Source: Sphingobacteriaceae bacterium (GTDB lineage: Bacteria > Bacteroidota > Bacteroidia > Sphingobacteriales > Sphingobacteriaceae). From it: a DNA stretch of 64,000 nt. This document shows, in pieces, positions 18,393 to 26,858 of this stretch (its first letter is position 1; each line of letters begins with the position of its first letter). The stretch covers positions 1-64,000 of the forward strand of contig JAGIAD010000005.1 in NCBI GenBank assembly GCA_017745075.1, in the 5' to 3' direction. Position numbers and translations under genes: made by a program. A model generated the notes under the pieces. That model was given only the letters and a program-made list of their open reading frames with translations, had not been told where the DNA came from and did not search any database.

Positions 18393-20219
18393 TTACGGAT
18401 TAATATCTAAGTTAAACCTTCTTCTCAATTCGTCCAGTTTTGGGTTTTTATTTACCAGGTAATCGTACTTTTCGCGGTTACCATACAGCCTGTTCTCTAT
18501 TTTACGTTCTACCAGTTTATAGGTAACCTCTACACCAAAGTTGCGGAGTTCGTTTCGTAAAAAGTTTAAAAGCTCTACAGATTCCTGTTGTATAAGGTGT
18601 TCCTGCGTTTTACTTTCTACCGAAATCTCAATCAATTCAGGATGCAGAAGGGTAGGCGCAAAATTGTTTAAAATGGTAAAAAGATTGATTTTATCGGCAG
18701 CTTTAAGTCTCTGTGTATATATATTCCACACTTCCAACAGGCGGTCGTAACTAAAAACTTCACGGGCTTCGCCGGTTGCCTTTTTCGGACCATTATCTTC
18801 TTCTTCCTGTGCAATACGATCAAAATCGTTCAGCGATGGGATCAGCATACTTGCTGCCTTAGCTTTTGGGATATTGATGCTGATGGAAGTAGCAGATGGC
18901 TGAGAACTATTAAGTTTTGGAGCTTCTTTTGGCTTTTCTTCTGCAGACGTACCTACAGAAAGGGCTGCATTAATAACAGGTGCTGCAGCCTGCGCAATGT
19001 TTTCTACTTCAACTTTAAGCTTTGGGCTTTCAGCAACTTCAGTTACGACATTAGTTTTTTTTTTATCCTGATCTGCGTCAGTTGCTGTGTTACTAGGGCT
19101 TAAGGGTTGTTGTGCTAAATTGACGACCGACCGGATATGGCACATTTTAATCAGTGCCAACTCTACCTGTAAACGCTGGTTTTTAGAGTTTTTGTAGTTT
19201 AAATCGCAGGTGTTGGCTAAATTGAGTGCGGTTAACAGAAAAGATAATTCTGTTTGCCTGCATTGATCTAAATACTTTTGTTTGATGTTTTCACTCACCT
19301 CTAACAATTTAATGGTAGCAGGATCTTTACCTACCAACAGGTTACGGAAGTGACTGGCCAGGCCATTGATAAAGTTGTTACCATCAAAACCATTGTTCAA
19401 AATTTCATCGAACAAGAGCAGGGTCTGGCTAACCTCAGCAGCAGTTAGGTAAGAAGTAAGTTTAAAAAAGTAATCGTAATCTAAAATGTTCAGGTTATCG
19501 ATTACCGCTTTATAAGTAATGTTCTTATTGGCATAACTGGCAATCTGATCGAACATCGAAAGTGCATCACGCAGTCCACCATCTGCCTTTTGAGCAATAA
19601 TATGTAAACCATCGCTTTCGAAAGCAATATTTTCACGCTGTGCGATGGTGGACAGGTGACTGGCAATATCTTCTACCTGGATACGGTTGAAATCAAAAAT
19701 CTGACAACGCGATAAAATAGTCGGAAGGATTTTATGCTTCTCGGTAGTAGCCAGGATAAAAATAGCGTAGGGAGGAGGTTCTTCCAGGGTTTTCAGAAAG
19801 GCATTAAATGCACTTTGCGATAACATGTGCACCTCATCAATAATATAGATTTTATATTTTCCGGCTTGCGGTGGTATGCGTACCTGCTCAATTAAGCTGC
19901 GGATATCATCAACTGAATTGTTCGATGCCGCATCCAATTCATGTACATTAAAAGAATGTCCGTTCTGAAAAGAAAGGCAGTTGTCGCATTGGCCACAGGC
20001 TTCCATGTCGGCTGTAGGGTTGGTACAGTTAATGGTTTTGGCAAGTATACGTGCGCAGGTGGTTTTACCCACTCCACGCGGCCCGCAAAATAGAAACGCC
20101 TGGGCAAGCTGGTTGTTTTTGATGGCATTTTTTAGCGTACCGGTAATATGCTGCTGGCCAACTACGGTTTCGAAAGTGGCTGGGCGGTATTTACGGGCAG
20201 AAACAATAAAATTTTCCAT
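18393..20219 (-). CDS. dnaX: DNA polymerase III subunits gamma and tau
   Basis: ATPase motor of the replicative clamp loader. The AAA+ core has Walker A GPRGVGKTT, a four-Cys zinc module (ACGQCDNC), Walker B IYIIDEVHML and sensor ILSRCQIFDF. Domain III ends near residue 370. A Pro/Ala/Lys-rich linker and the tau-specific C-terminus follow, to residue 608. The ATG at 20219 is preferred over a GTG two codons upstream. At 19055-19064 the coding strand has ten A residues (codons 386-389); either a one-base gain or a one-base loss leads to a stop within four codons. This would give a gamma-like protein of 389-391 residues. The gene is followed after 2 nt by the GRAM/PH-like gene. Confidence 0.97.
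   Translation of the reverse strand: MENFIVSARKYRPATFETVVGQQHITGTLKNAIKNNQLAQAFLFCGPRGVGKTTCARILAKTINCTNPTADMEACGQCDNCLSFQNGHSFNVHELDAASNNSVDDIRSLIEQVRIPPQAGKYKIYIIDEVHMLSQSAFNAFLKTLEEPPPYAIFILATTEKHKILPTILSRCQIFDFNRIQVEDIASHLSTIAQRENIAFESDGLHIIAQKADGGLRDALSMFDQIASYANKNITYKAVIDNLNILDYDYFFKLTSYLTAAEVSQTLLLFDEILNNGFDGNNFINGLASHFRNLLVGKDPATIKLLEVSENIKQKYLDQCRQTELSFLLTALNLANTCDLNYKNSKNQRLQVELALIKMCHIRSVVNLAQQPLSPSNTATDADQDKKKTNVVTEVAESPKLKVEVENIAQAAAPVINAALSVGTSAEEKPKEAPKLNSSQPSATSISINIPKAKAASMLIPSLNDFDRIAQEEEDNGPKKATGEAREVFSYDRLLEVWNIYTQRLKAADKINLFTILNNFAPTLLHPELIEISVESKTQEHLIQQESVELLNFLRNELRNFGVEVTYKLVERKIENRLYGNREKYDYLVNKNPKLDELRRRFNLDINP
19055..19064 (-). other. Candidate slippage site (A10) in dnaX
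   Basis: The coding strand reads GAT, ten A residues, CTAATGTCGTAA. In frame this is Asp-Lys-Lys-Lys-Thr-Asn. With one extra A, or a -1 ribosomal shift, it becomes Lys-Lys-Lys-Asn-stop. With one A fewer, or a +1 shift, it becomes Lys-Lys-Lys-Leu-Met-Ser-stop. AGGA stands just upstream of the run. Poly-A slippage in dnaX producing gamma is established in Thermus thermophilus, and ribosomal frameshifting at A6G in E. coli. Confidence 0.7.
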
Positions 20220-20355
20220 CGGCACGAAAATAGGAAAAATTTAGGTGTTGTAAGATTGAAAAGTTGGAATGTGGAAAAGTTGAAATACTGAAATGATTTG
20301 CAAAAGATTGCGTAACATTTAATGACAAGATTAATCTAATTGTAAAACTTTATAA

Positions 20356-21102
20356 ATGAGGGCATTATTTTTTATTAGCGCGATATTATTGTCTTTTGCA
20401 GGCACTTCGATGGCACAGGTTGATACAATAAATGCACAAAACCATAAACTGGTGATGAGCAATCTGAAAGAGGGAAAAAACAGCTACCTGGTTTATATGA
20501 CCGATTCCCTTGAAACGAAACGAACTATTGGAGATATATGGGAGAGAACAATTACTTTTAAAAAAAGAGATAATAATGACGTTGTAGATTTTGGTTGGAA
20601 ATGGCTCCATAACGATTCTCTTTTCGCCACAATTACGAATATCTGTGACCGAAAAACAATGTCTCCAATTTATCATTATGCCAATTATAAACGCCGGGGT
20701 ATTTTTGCCTACGATTATAAAAAAGGCTTAATGCAACCATCTGATACCGTGAAAAATAATGCTGCAATCAAAAAAGATCCGGTTAAACTGGATATTCCGG
20801 TCATTTCGTGGGAACTTGACTTAGAAACCTACCCGTTATTGCCAATTAAAAAGATTGGTCAGCAATTTGATATTTCATTTTTTGATCCAAATGAAAAATC
20901 TGCAACTTACCACCGTTATGAAGTAGTTGGCAAAGATAATTTGAAATTGAATGCAGATATAAGCGCTAAATGCTGGCTGCTTAAAATCAATTATAGTCCA
21001 GATAGTTATGCTATTTTCTGGCTAACCGAAAAATCAAAAGAGGTGATTAAAATGAAAGAATATTATAAAGGCAGCTATCGTATAAAAGTGAAGCAATTTT
21101 AA
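20356..21102 (+). CDS. Secreted protein of unknown function
   Basis: A 248-residue protein with a clear signal peptide (residues 1-20, ending GTSMAQ). The mature part is beta-rich (SYLVYMTDSLETKRTIGD, DVVDFGWKWLHND, ISAKCWLLKINYS) with no recognised domain and no lipobox. It is probably periplasmic or surface-exposed. It converges with the metalloprotease gene only 5 nt away and is divergent from dnaX. The function is unknown. Confidence 0.75.
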   Translation: MRALFFISAILLSFAGTSMAQVDTINAQNHKLVMSNLKEGKNSYLVYMTDSLETKRTIGDIWERTITFKKRDNNDVVDFGWKWLHNDSLFATITNICDRKTMSPIYHYANYKRRGIFAYDYKKGLMQPSDTVKNNAAIKKDPVKLDIPVISWELDLETYPLLPIKKIGQQFDISFFDPNEKSATYHRYEVVGKDNLKLNADISAKCWLLKINYSPDSYAIFWLTEKSKEVIKMKEYYKGSYRIKVKQF

Positions 21103-21107
21103 CCAAA

Positions 21108-21863
21108 TTAATGGTGTAGGGTATAAAACTGTTTATAACTTGCTTCAAATGCCTCAAAACTGCCGTAAGTAAGTTCTATTGCTTTTTCAGTATCATAACC
21201 CTGCGAAGTGAGTTTAATGATGTTTTTTAATGCCGTTGTTCTTTTATTTTTAACGAAATAATAGATCATGCTATAGGCAGTATTATAATTATCGTCGATA
21301 CCATGGCGATAAAAAGCGCCGTCATAAATCTTAAAAAATGTCTTTAACCTGTCGGTATCCATAGAAGATAAACCTGCTTTTATACTTTTAATTCGGTTGC
21401 TCTGTGGGTAGGAGTATAAGTTGCCTTCACTGTCAAAATCTAAGGTTTCGAAAAATTCAGCCAGTCCCTCATTTAACCATTTTGGTGCTTTTTGATAATT
21501 GAACTGGAAAATACTATGACTGGCCTCGTGCAGTGCCACGGGAATAAAATCGCCGCTTTTCATGATAAAAGCCTGGTTTATTGCTGGTATGTAGAATCCG
21601 GTTGATGATGGCGCATTATACTTGTTTTTCTCTATACGGTAATCTTTTGATTTTCCATAGAGATTGATTTTAACCGGAACAGTGATGTTATTACTGGTTT
21701 CAAAAATTTCATTGCAGAACATACGCTCATACGCAATCAGTTTCTCTATTTTCTTTTGCTCATTGTCGTTTATTTTGCAATTAACCAGGTTGATCTCTAC
21801 ATATTGGGCATATAGTGATGGGCCAATTAAATAGATCGAAAGAAATAAAAGAATTTTGTTCAT
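21108..21863 (-). CDS. Secreted gluzincin-type metalloprotease-like protein
   Basis: A 251-residue protein with a signal peptide (MNKILLFLSIYLIGPSLYAQ). The zinc motif HEASH lies at residues 112-116 and the third-ligand segment WLNEGLAEFFE at 129-139, the layout of peptidase MA/DUF1570-type gluzincins. Downstream helices (AYSMIYYFVKNKR, EKAIELTYGSFEAFE) also fit that family. All zinc ligands and the catalytic Glu113 are present, so activity is plausible. The substrate is unknown. Confidence 0.85.
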   Translation of the reverse strand: MNKILLFLSIYLIGPSLYAQYVEINLVNCKINDNEQKKIEKLIAYERMFCNEIFETSNNITVPVKINLYGKSKDYRIEKNKYNAPSSTGFYIPAINQAFIMKSGDFIPVALHEASHSIFQFNYQKAPKWLNEGLAEFFETLDFDSEGNLYSYPQSNRIKSIKAGLSSMDTDRLKTFFKIYDGAFYRHGIDDNYNTAYSMIYYFVKNKRTTALKNIIKLTSQGYDTEKAIELTYGSFEAFEASYKQFYTLHH

Positions 21864-21887
21864 GCCTTAAAAACTGTTCTAAATATA

Positions 21888-22751
21888 TTACTTAATCACC
21901 GATTTTAATTCATTTCTATATTCAGAAGCACTTTTACCCGTAAATTCCTTAAACAATTTATTAAAGTGGCTGAAATTGTTAAAACCACTTTCGTAAGAAA
22001 TATTGGCAATGCTGGTGGGTTTTTCGGCCAGGAGCTTTGAAGCATGTACTACACGGTATTCGTTTACAAAATGGGTAAAGGTTTTTTTTGTAATCTTTTT
22101 AAAATAGCGGCAAAATGAAGAGACTGTCATGCTCGACATTTCTGCCACATGCTGCAAACTGATCTGTTCCTGGAAGTGGTCTTTTACATAGTTAAAGATC
22201 ATATTGATGCGGTCGTTATCTTGCACCTGCATTTCCATCGAAAAACCATCGGCGTTTAAGATGTTGTAATCTTTGGCATGTTCAAGTTCCTTTAATACGC
22301 TGAGTAAAGTTAAAAGTCTTTCAAAAGGAGGCTGATCGTCCATCATTTCTATCCTGTCGCCCACCGCATGCATCGTTTCGCTGCCAAAGGCGATTCCTGC
22401 CTTCGATTTATCGAACAGTTCCTGTATACCTCTTATCTCCTGCAGGCCCAGAAAGACACTGCCCAGGAAATCGGGTTTCATCTGGATCACTGTTTCGTTC
22501 TTATTCCCTGTATTGGTATCGGTAAAGCCGCAGTGCGGGAGGTTGCTGCCAATCAGGATCAGGTCGCCTTCGGTGTAATAAGAAACGTGACTCCCAATTT
22601 GCCTTTTCCCTGATCCGCCATTCACAAACACCATTTCAATTTCGGGATGGTAATGCCAGAGATGTGCCATGTTGTTTGCATTTTCTACATACTTTGAATA
22701 ATAGAACGAACTTCCAAAAGAAGGTTCAACAACCTCGAAACTTGGTTTCAT
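21888..22751 (-). CDS. AraC-family transcriptional regulator with cupin sensor
   Basis: A 287-residue regulator. Residues 1-130 hold a cupin-type sensing domain (HYHPEIEMVFVNGGSGKR, GDLILIGSNLPH). Residues 185-285 hold the double helix-turn-helix (QISLQHVAEMSSMTVSSFCR and SIANISYESGFNNFSHFNKLF, then the SASEYRNELK end). Regulators of this layout often control sugar use. No clear target is adjacent: the protease gene downstream and the secreted protein gene divergent to it are candidates only by position. Confidence 0.9.
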   Translation of the reverse strand: MKPSFEVVEPSFGSSFYYSKYVENANNMAHLWHYHPEIEMVFVNGGSGKRQIGSHVSYYTEGDLILIGSNLPHCGFTDTNTGNKNETVIQMKPDFLGSVFLGLQEIRGIQELFDKSKAGIAFGSETMHAVGDRIEMMDDQPPFERLLTLLSVLKELEHAKDYNILNADGFSMEMQVQDNDRINMIFNYVKDHFQEQISLQHVAEMSSMTVSSFCRYFKKITKKTFTHFVNEYRVVHASKLLAEKPTSIANISYESGFNNFSHFNKLFKEFTGKSASEYRNELKSVIK

Positions 22752-22933
22752 ATAAAGCTAAATTATTTCACCAAAATACATAAAAAATATGCTTTATTAT
22801 AGCATTTTGTCAAATGAAGGTATTGTTGGGGTAATATAGCATAGAAAGTGGAAAATATGCAACTCACTACATCCAAAATAGCTCCTTACCTTAGTATTAT
22901 CATATAATGATTGACTCTTATAAAATATTGGTT

Positions 22934-23527
22934 ATGAAAAAGTTCTTAAAAATCGGTTTAATAGCAGCGTTGTTTTTTACTGCTACGGGTGTTCACGCTA
23001 ACGATGACAATTTTACACTAAATGTAAAAAGTGAAAAAAATAAATTCATCCGTTTTTCTATAGGAAAGGCAGAAGATCTTAATTTATCTTTTGTTGGTTC
23101 GGATGAGGAAGTATTGTTCGAAGAAAACATTCATGCTTCAGCTGCTTCAAGCAAAGTTTATGATTTAAACGCACTTCCTGATGGGAAATATGTGCTTAAA
23201 ATAGAGTCTGATTTAAAACTGGCTAAATATACCGTAACCATTAAAAATGGTAAGACTATTGTTTCTGAGCCTAAAATCTCTAACGTATTTAAACCGGTTT
23301 ATACTTTAAAAGATGAGGTGGTTACGCTTAATCTCGACAATCTAGATAAAAGCCCGATCGAAGTAAAAGTTTACAACGAATACAATGATGAGGTTTATTA
23401 CGAGGTTTTTAAAGATAAAACACAGTTGACTAAAAAATTCAACATCAGCAAAACAGATTCAAAAGAATTGACCTTCATGGTTAAATTTAAAGATGAGTCT
23501 TATGTTAAAACGATACAAACTTATTAA
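22934..23527 (+). CDS. Secreted beta-rich protein of unknown function
   Basis: About 197 residues from the chosen ATG (MKKFLKIGLIAALFFTATG), which begins the signal peptide; an upstream ATG at 22907 would add nine residues in front of it. After cleavage near VHAND the protein consists of beta-strands rich in Lys and Asp (KFIRFSIGKAEDLNLSFVG, GKYVLKIESD, PIEVKVYNEYNDEVYYE). These look like two Ig-like or Secretion-system-C-terminal-like sandwiches. It is probably periplasmic or extracellular. A hairpin with eight Ts follows the gene. Confidence 0.78.
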   Translation: MKKFLKIGLIAALFFTATGVHANDDNFTLNVKSEKNKFIRFSIGKAEDLNLSFVGSDEEVLFEENIHASAASSKVYDLNALPDGKYVLKIESDLKLAKYTVTIKNGKTIVSEPKISNVFKPVYTLKDEVVTLNLDNLDKSPIEVKVYNEYNDEVYYEVFKDKTQLTKKFNISKTDSKELTFMVKFKDESYVKTIQTY

Positions 23528-23550
23528 TAACAACAGCTAATTGATACAGG

Positions 23551-23583
23551 GGGATTATCTTGACAGGTAATTCCCTTTTTTTT
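23551..23583 (+). terminator. Terminator of the 22.9 kb secreted protein gene
   Basis: Short stem GGGATT / AATTCCC with one bulged base, followed by eight T residues, 24 nt after the stop. Confidence 0.7.
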
Positions 23584-23678
23584 GTAAGATGGAAGAGGTA
23601 AGGGGGATAAACTAATATCATCGCTTCCATCATCCATTTTCCATCCTACCATATTTCATTATTATTTCTTACTAATCA

Positions 23679-23709
23679 TTTGATTTTAAGAAAAATATTG
23701 TTACTTTTG
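23679..23709 (+). promoter_or_regulatory. Promoter of the rpsF operon
   Basis: TTTG at 23679-23682, a 19-nt spacer, and TACTTTTG at 23702-23709 match the Bacteroidota -33/-7 consensus exactly. The predicted transcript starts near 23715 and begins with a small CCCG/CGGG hairpin. Confidence 0.85.
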
Positions 23710-23760
23710 CATCCCCGTAATATACCTCGGGATAAAAAATTAAAAACTTAATTAATAACA

Positions 23761-24117
23761 ATGAATCAGTACGAAACTGTTATCGTTCTAACCCCGTTGT
23801 TATCTGAAGACGCTGCGAAAGAGGCATTAGCTAAATTTAAAGCAGTTCTTACTGATAACAATGCCGAAATTATCCAGGAAGATAATTGGGGTTTGAGAAA
23901 ATTAGCGTATCCAATTGACAAAAAATCAAACGGATTCTTCAACTTAACTGAATACAAAGCTTCAGGAGATTTGATCGCAAAATTAGAGCTTGAATTAAAA
24001 CGCGATGAGCGTGTGTTACGTTTCTTAACTATCCGTTTAGACAAACACGCTATTGCTTACAATGAGAAAAAGCGTAGTGGTGCTTTTAACAAAAAAACTA
24101 AGGAGGTTGCAGCGTAA
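23761..24117 (+). CDS. rpsF: 30S ribosomal protein S6
   Basis: First gene of the ribosomal operon. The 118-residue protein starts [17 protein letters not shown] and contains the conserved [19 protein letters not shown] segment and a basic tail. It binds S18 on the platform of the small subunit. Its stop overlaps the rpsR start by one nucleotide (TAATG), which supports coupled translation and equal amounts of the two partners. Confidence 0.98.
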   Translation: MNQYETVIVLTPLLSEDAAKEALAKFKAVLTDNNAEIIQEDNWGLRKLAYPIDKKSNGFFNLTEYKASGDLIAKLELELKRDERVLRFLTIRLDKHAIAYNEKKRSGAFNKKTKEVAA

Positions 24118-24380
24118 TGGCAAGAGAACAAATTCAATACGTAACTGCCCCTAAAGTAGAGGATAACCGTAAAAAATACTGCCGTTTCAAGAAAAACGGA
24201 ATTAAATACATCGATTACAAGGATGCAAACTTCTTGTTGAAATTTATCAACGATCAAGGTAAATTATTACCACGCCGTTTAACTGGTACTTCGTTGAAAT
24301 TCCAACGTAAAGTGGCTCAGGCCGTTAAACGTGCCCGTCATATCGGTTTGTTACCTTTCGTTGCTGATCAATTAAAATAG
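24117..24380 (+). CDS. rpsR: 30S ribosomal protein S18
   Basis: An 87-residue basic protein and partner of S6. Recognised by [33 protein letters not shown] and [13 protein letters not shown]. Its start overlaps the rpsF stop, and rplI follows after 12 nt with an AGGAGG-like sequence just ahead of its ATG. Confidence 0.98.
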   Translation: MAREQIQYVTAPKVEDNRKKYCRFKKNGIKYIDYKDANFLLKFINDQGKLLPRRLTGTSLKFQRKVAQAVKRARHIGLLPFVADQLK

Positions 24381-24392
24381 GAGGCTAGAGAT

Positions 24393-24836
24393 ATGGAAAT
24401 TATTTTAAAACAAGATATTAAAGGCCTTGGTGAGAAAGATGATGTAGTTACAGTAAAGCCAGGTTTTGGTCGTAACTATTTGATCCCTCAAGGATTTGCA
24501 GCATTGGCTACTTCTTCAGCTAAAAAAGTTTTGGCTGAAAACTTAAAACAAGCTGCTTTTAAACAAGATAAAATTAAGAAAGATGCTGAAGGTGTTGCTG
24601 AGCGTTTAACTGATGTTAAACTTTCAATCGGTGCTAAAGCAGGCGAAAGCGGAAAAATCTTCGGAGCGGTTAACACCATCCAGATTGCTGAAGCATTAAA
24701 AGCTCAAGGCTTTGATGTAGACCGTCGTCGTATCACTTTCGAAACTGAACCTAAATTTGTTGGCGAATATGTAGCTAACTTAAACTTGCATAAAGAAGTT
24801 AAAGTTCAGGTTCCTTTCGAAGTAGTTGCTGAATAA
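24393..24836 (+). CDS. rplI: 50S ribosomal protein L9
   Basis: A 147-residue protein of the L1-stalk base of the large subunit. The N-terminal domain has the family signature around GLGEKDDVVTVKPGFGRNYL followed by IPQGFAALAT. The long linker helix and the C-terminal domain (GKIFGAVNTIQIAEAL, RRITFETEPKFVGEY) are complete. It is the last gene of the operon, followed by a strong terminator. Confidence 0.98.
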   Translation: MEIILKQDIKGLGEKDDVVTVKPGFGRNYLIPQGFAALATSSAKKVLAENLKQAAFKQDKIKKDAEGVAERLTDVKLSIGAKAGESGKIFGAVNTIQIAEALKAQGFDVDRRRITFETEPKFVGEYVANLNLHKEVKVQVPFEVVAE

Positions 24837-24857
24837 GCATTCTTTAAATTAATACAA

Positions 24858-24890
24858 AAGGCCTTGCAGATATATTTGCAAGGCCTTTTT
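24858..24890 (+). terminator. Terminator of the rpsF-rpsR-rplI operon
   Basis: A perfect 11-bp stem, AAGGCCTTGCA / TGCAAGGCCTT, with an 8-nt loop, then Ts. In the rest of the 346-nt gap up to 25182 I see only the hairpin at 25072-25100. Confidence 0.93.
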
Positions 24891-25071
24891 GCTTTTATGT
24901 GATGTAATACGAAATGGTTGAAGTGATAGGATTTACAGGGATTGATTTCAGGGTATTTATATTTTTATTTGTAATAAAGTCAACCCAAATATGTGTATTT
25001 TTTGTAACAAAGTCAGGGCATTTTGGTGTTGAGTAAGATTAATTGAGCTGAACGCTGAATTTTAGCAAAGC

Positions 25072-25100
25072 CTGCGGGAAGCTGTTATTGCCTCCCGCAG
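25072..25100. other. Hairpin downstream of the SDR gene
   Basis: An 8-bp perfect stem, CTGCGGGA / TCCCGCAG, with a 13-nt loop, about 80 nt past the stop of the minus-strand SDR. It lacks a T run, so it may be an end-of-transcript structure rather than a standard terminator. Confidence 0.45.
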
Positions 25101-25182
25101 TAAATAAAGAAATACGCTTTATACCGTAGCACTAGCTACATCGTCTATCTTAACATCTTCCATCTTCCATTTTCAATCCTGA

Positions 25183-25881
25183 CTATCCTTTTGGTATAGT
25201 AGGTCTGATTTCTACCTTGCTTGGTAATGTTCTTGCTGGCATGGCCAATAAATCAACAATGAGTTTTCCCATATCTTCAGGCTGGATTTTCCAGGCGTCG
25301 TTTTCACTATCAGGCTGATGATCGTTAAAGTGGCTTGCTACCGATCCGGGCATAATGGTACTCACTTTCACGCCATACTTTCTTAAATCGAGCATTACCG
25401 ATTGGGTAAATCCTGTTAACCCAAATTTACTTGCATTATAGGCCGAGCCTCCTGCAAAAAAGTTGGTGCCAGCTAAACTCGATATCGTAAAAATATGCCC
25501 TTTGCTTTTTTTGATTTCGTTAACCGATGCCTTAATACTATAAAAAACACCCGTTAAATTGGTATCGATGGTTTCCTTCCATAAATCAACACTCAATTCA
25601 TCGATCGGAGCGAAATGCCCAACACCTGCATTGGCGATCAGCACATCCAATTGTCCCCATTTTTCGATAATCAGGTTAATGGCTTCCTGTTGGGAATTAA
25701 AATCTGCAACATTGGCTTCAATGGCCAGTACATCGCCAAAAGCGACCAGATCAGCTGCTGCCTGGTTTGCGCTGGCAATGGTCCTGCTGGTAATGGCTAC
25801 TTTGTAACCGTCTTTTAAAAGGGCCTCGGCTATACCGAAACCTATTCCTTTACTTCCTCCCGTAATTAATGCAACTTTCAT
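25183..25881 (-). CDS. Short-chain dehydrogenase/reductase
   Basis: A 232-residue classical SDR. The Rossmann nucleotide motif TGGSKGIG lies at residues 7-14, with TSRT after the second strand, which favours NADP(H). NAG is near residue 88, the catalytic Ser near 136 (TISSLAG), and YNASK near 150-154. It probably reduces or oxidises a small carbonyl or alcohol compound, similar to 3-ketoacyl-reductase-like SDRs. The substrate cannot be named. It stands next to the DUF1080 lipoprotein gene on the same strand. Confidence 0.9.
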   Translation of the reverse strand: MKVALITGGSKGIGFGIAEALLKDGYKVAITSRTIASANQAAADLVAFGDVLAIEANVADFNSQQEAINLIIEKWGQLDVLIANAGVGHFAPIDELSVDLWKETIDTNLTGVFYSIKASVNEIKKSKGHIFTISSLAGTNFFAGGSAYNASKFGLTGFTQSVMLDLRKYGVKVSTIMPGSVASHFNDHQPDSENDAWKIQPEDMGKLIVDLLAMPARTLPSKVEIRPTIPKG

Positions 25882-25911
25882 GTTCTTGTAACGTATGATA
25901 TCGGAAAATGT

Positions 25912-26718
25912 TTATTTTGATTTTTTCTTGCTGTGCGGTAGTTCCATGATCTCGATATCCTTAAAATCTACCGGCTGACCTTCACTTTGCAAAGCAACAA
26001 ATCCTTCTGTAAGCATTTTACCGTCAATTTTAATTTTCGGGTCGTATCGGTTGGCTACGCCATTACCTATCTGTGGTTTGCTATACTGTAAAACTGTATC
26101 GCCGTTGATAATATGCGTAACCAACGAATCGCCGAGAACAATCAGTTCTGCTGATACCCACTGGTCGCCATCGTATGTTTTCGATTTAGAGTCTAAACAA
26201 TGACCATCATATAGTTTACCCTGATAAAAAATATCGGTACCAGGCGAACACATATTGCCTGTTGGCCGCGGCCTGCCGTCGCTTAAACCTCCTAAAAACT
26301 GCATCTCAACTGAAATTGGCCAATCTTGTTCTCTCGGCATCGTTTTAGGATCCTGCGAGTGGAACATCAGTCCGCTGTTACGCAGGGTATAACTTGGCGC
26401 ACCTTTTTGCAGCTCACCAACAAAGCGGTATTTCAGCTTGAGGTGGTAGTAAGAAAAAGGTGTTTTATAATAGAGATGACCAAACTGATCGTTAAAGTCG
26501 CCATATTGATCGTAACGTACTTTGATAATGCCATCTTCTACTCGGAAGGTATTTCCGAAATTTACGTTGTAATCATGATGGTGGATCTTAACATTCCAGT
26601 CTTTAATGTCTTTTCCGTTAAAAAGTTTAACCCATTTTTCGGGTTGGTTATTGATGTTCCGGGTTGTACTACATCCCCATAAGCTGAGGGCTAAAAATAG
26701 ATAAAGCAATTTTTTCAT
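25912..26718 (-). CDS. DUF1080 (3-keto-disaccharide hydrolase-like) lipoprotein
   Basis: The chosen ATG starts a lipoprotein signal, MKKLLYLFLALSLWGCS, with lipobox Cys16; a longer frame to 26757 would place residues ahead of it. The mature protein is a jelly-roll domain of the DUF1080 family: WVKLFNGKDIKDWNVK, NTFRVEDGIIKVRYD, LKLKYRF, GLMFHSQDP and GFVALQSEGQPVDFKDI. Some DUF1080 proteins hydrolyse 3-keto-glycosides, and others are putative glycan-binding proteins. It is likely anchored in the outer membrane or periplasm. The specific substrate is unknown. Confidence 0.9.
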   Translation of the reverse strand: MKKLLYLFLALSLWGCSTTRNINNQPEKWVKLFNGKDIKDWNVKIHHHDYNVNFGNTFRVEDGIIKVRYDQYGDFNDQFGHLYYKTPFSYYHLKLKYRFVGELQKGAPSYTLRNSGLMFHSQDPKTMPREQDWPISVEMQFLGGLSDGRPRPTGNMCSPGTDIFYQGKLYDGHCLDSKSKTYDGDQWVSAELIVLGDSLVTHIINGDTVLQYSKPQIGNGVANRYDPKIKIDGKMLTEGFVALQSEGQPVDFKDIEIMELPHSKKKSK

Positions 26719-26858
26719 TTGGTTATAATTAAACCCTAAAATACAAAACAATGGCATTTATACTGCCTGTTGTTATTTATTTAATTTTTTATCCTTAAAA
26801 TTCATTTTGAAGAGAATCTCACTTCTTCATTTTCCATCACTTTAATTAACTTTGGCGC

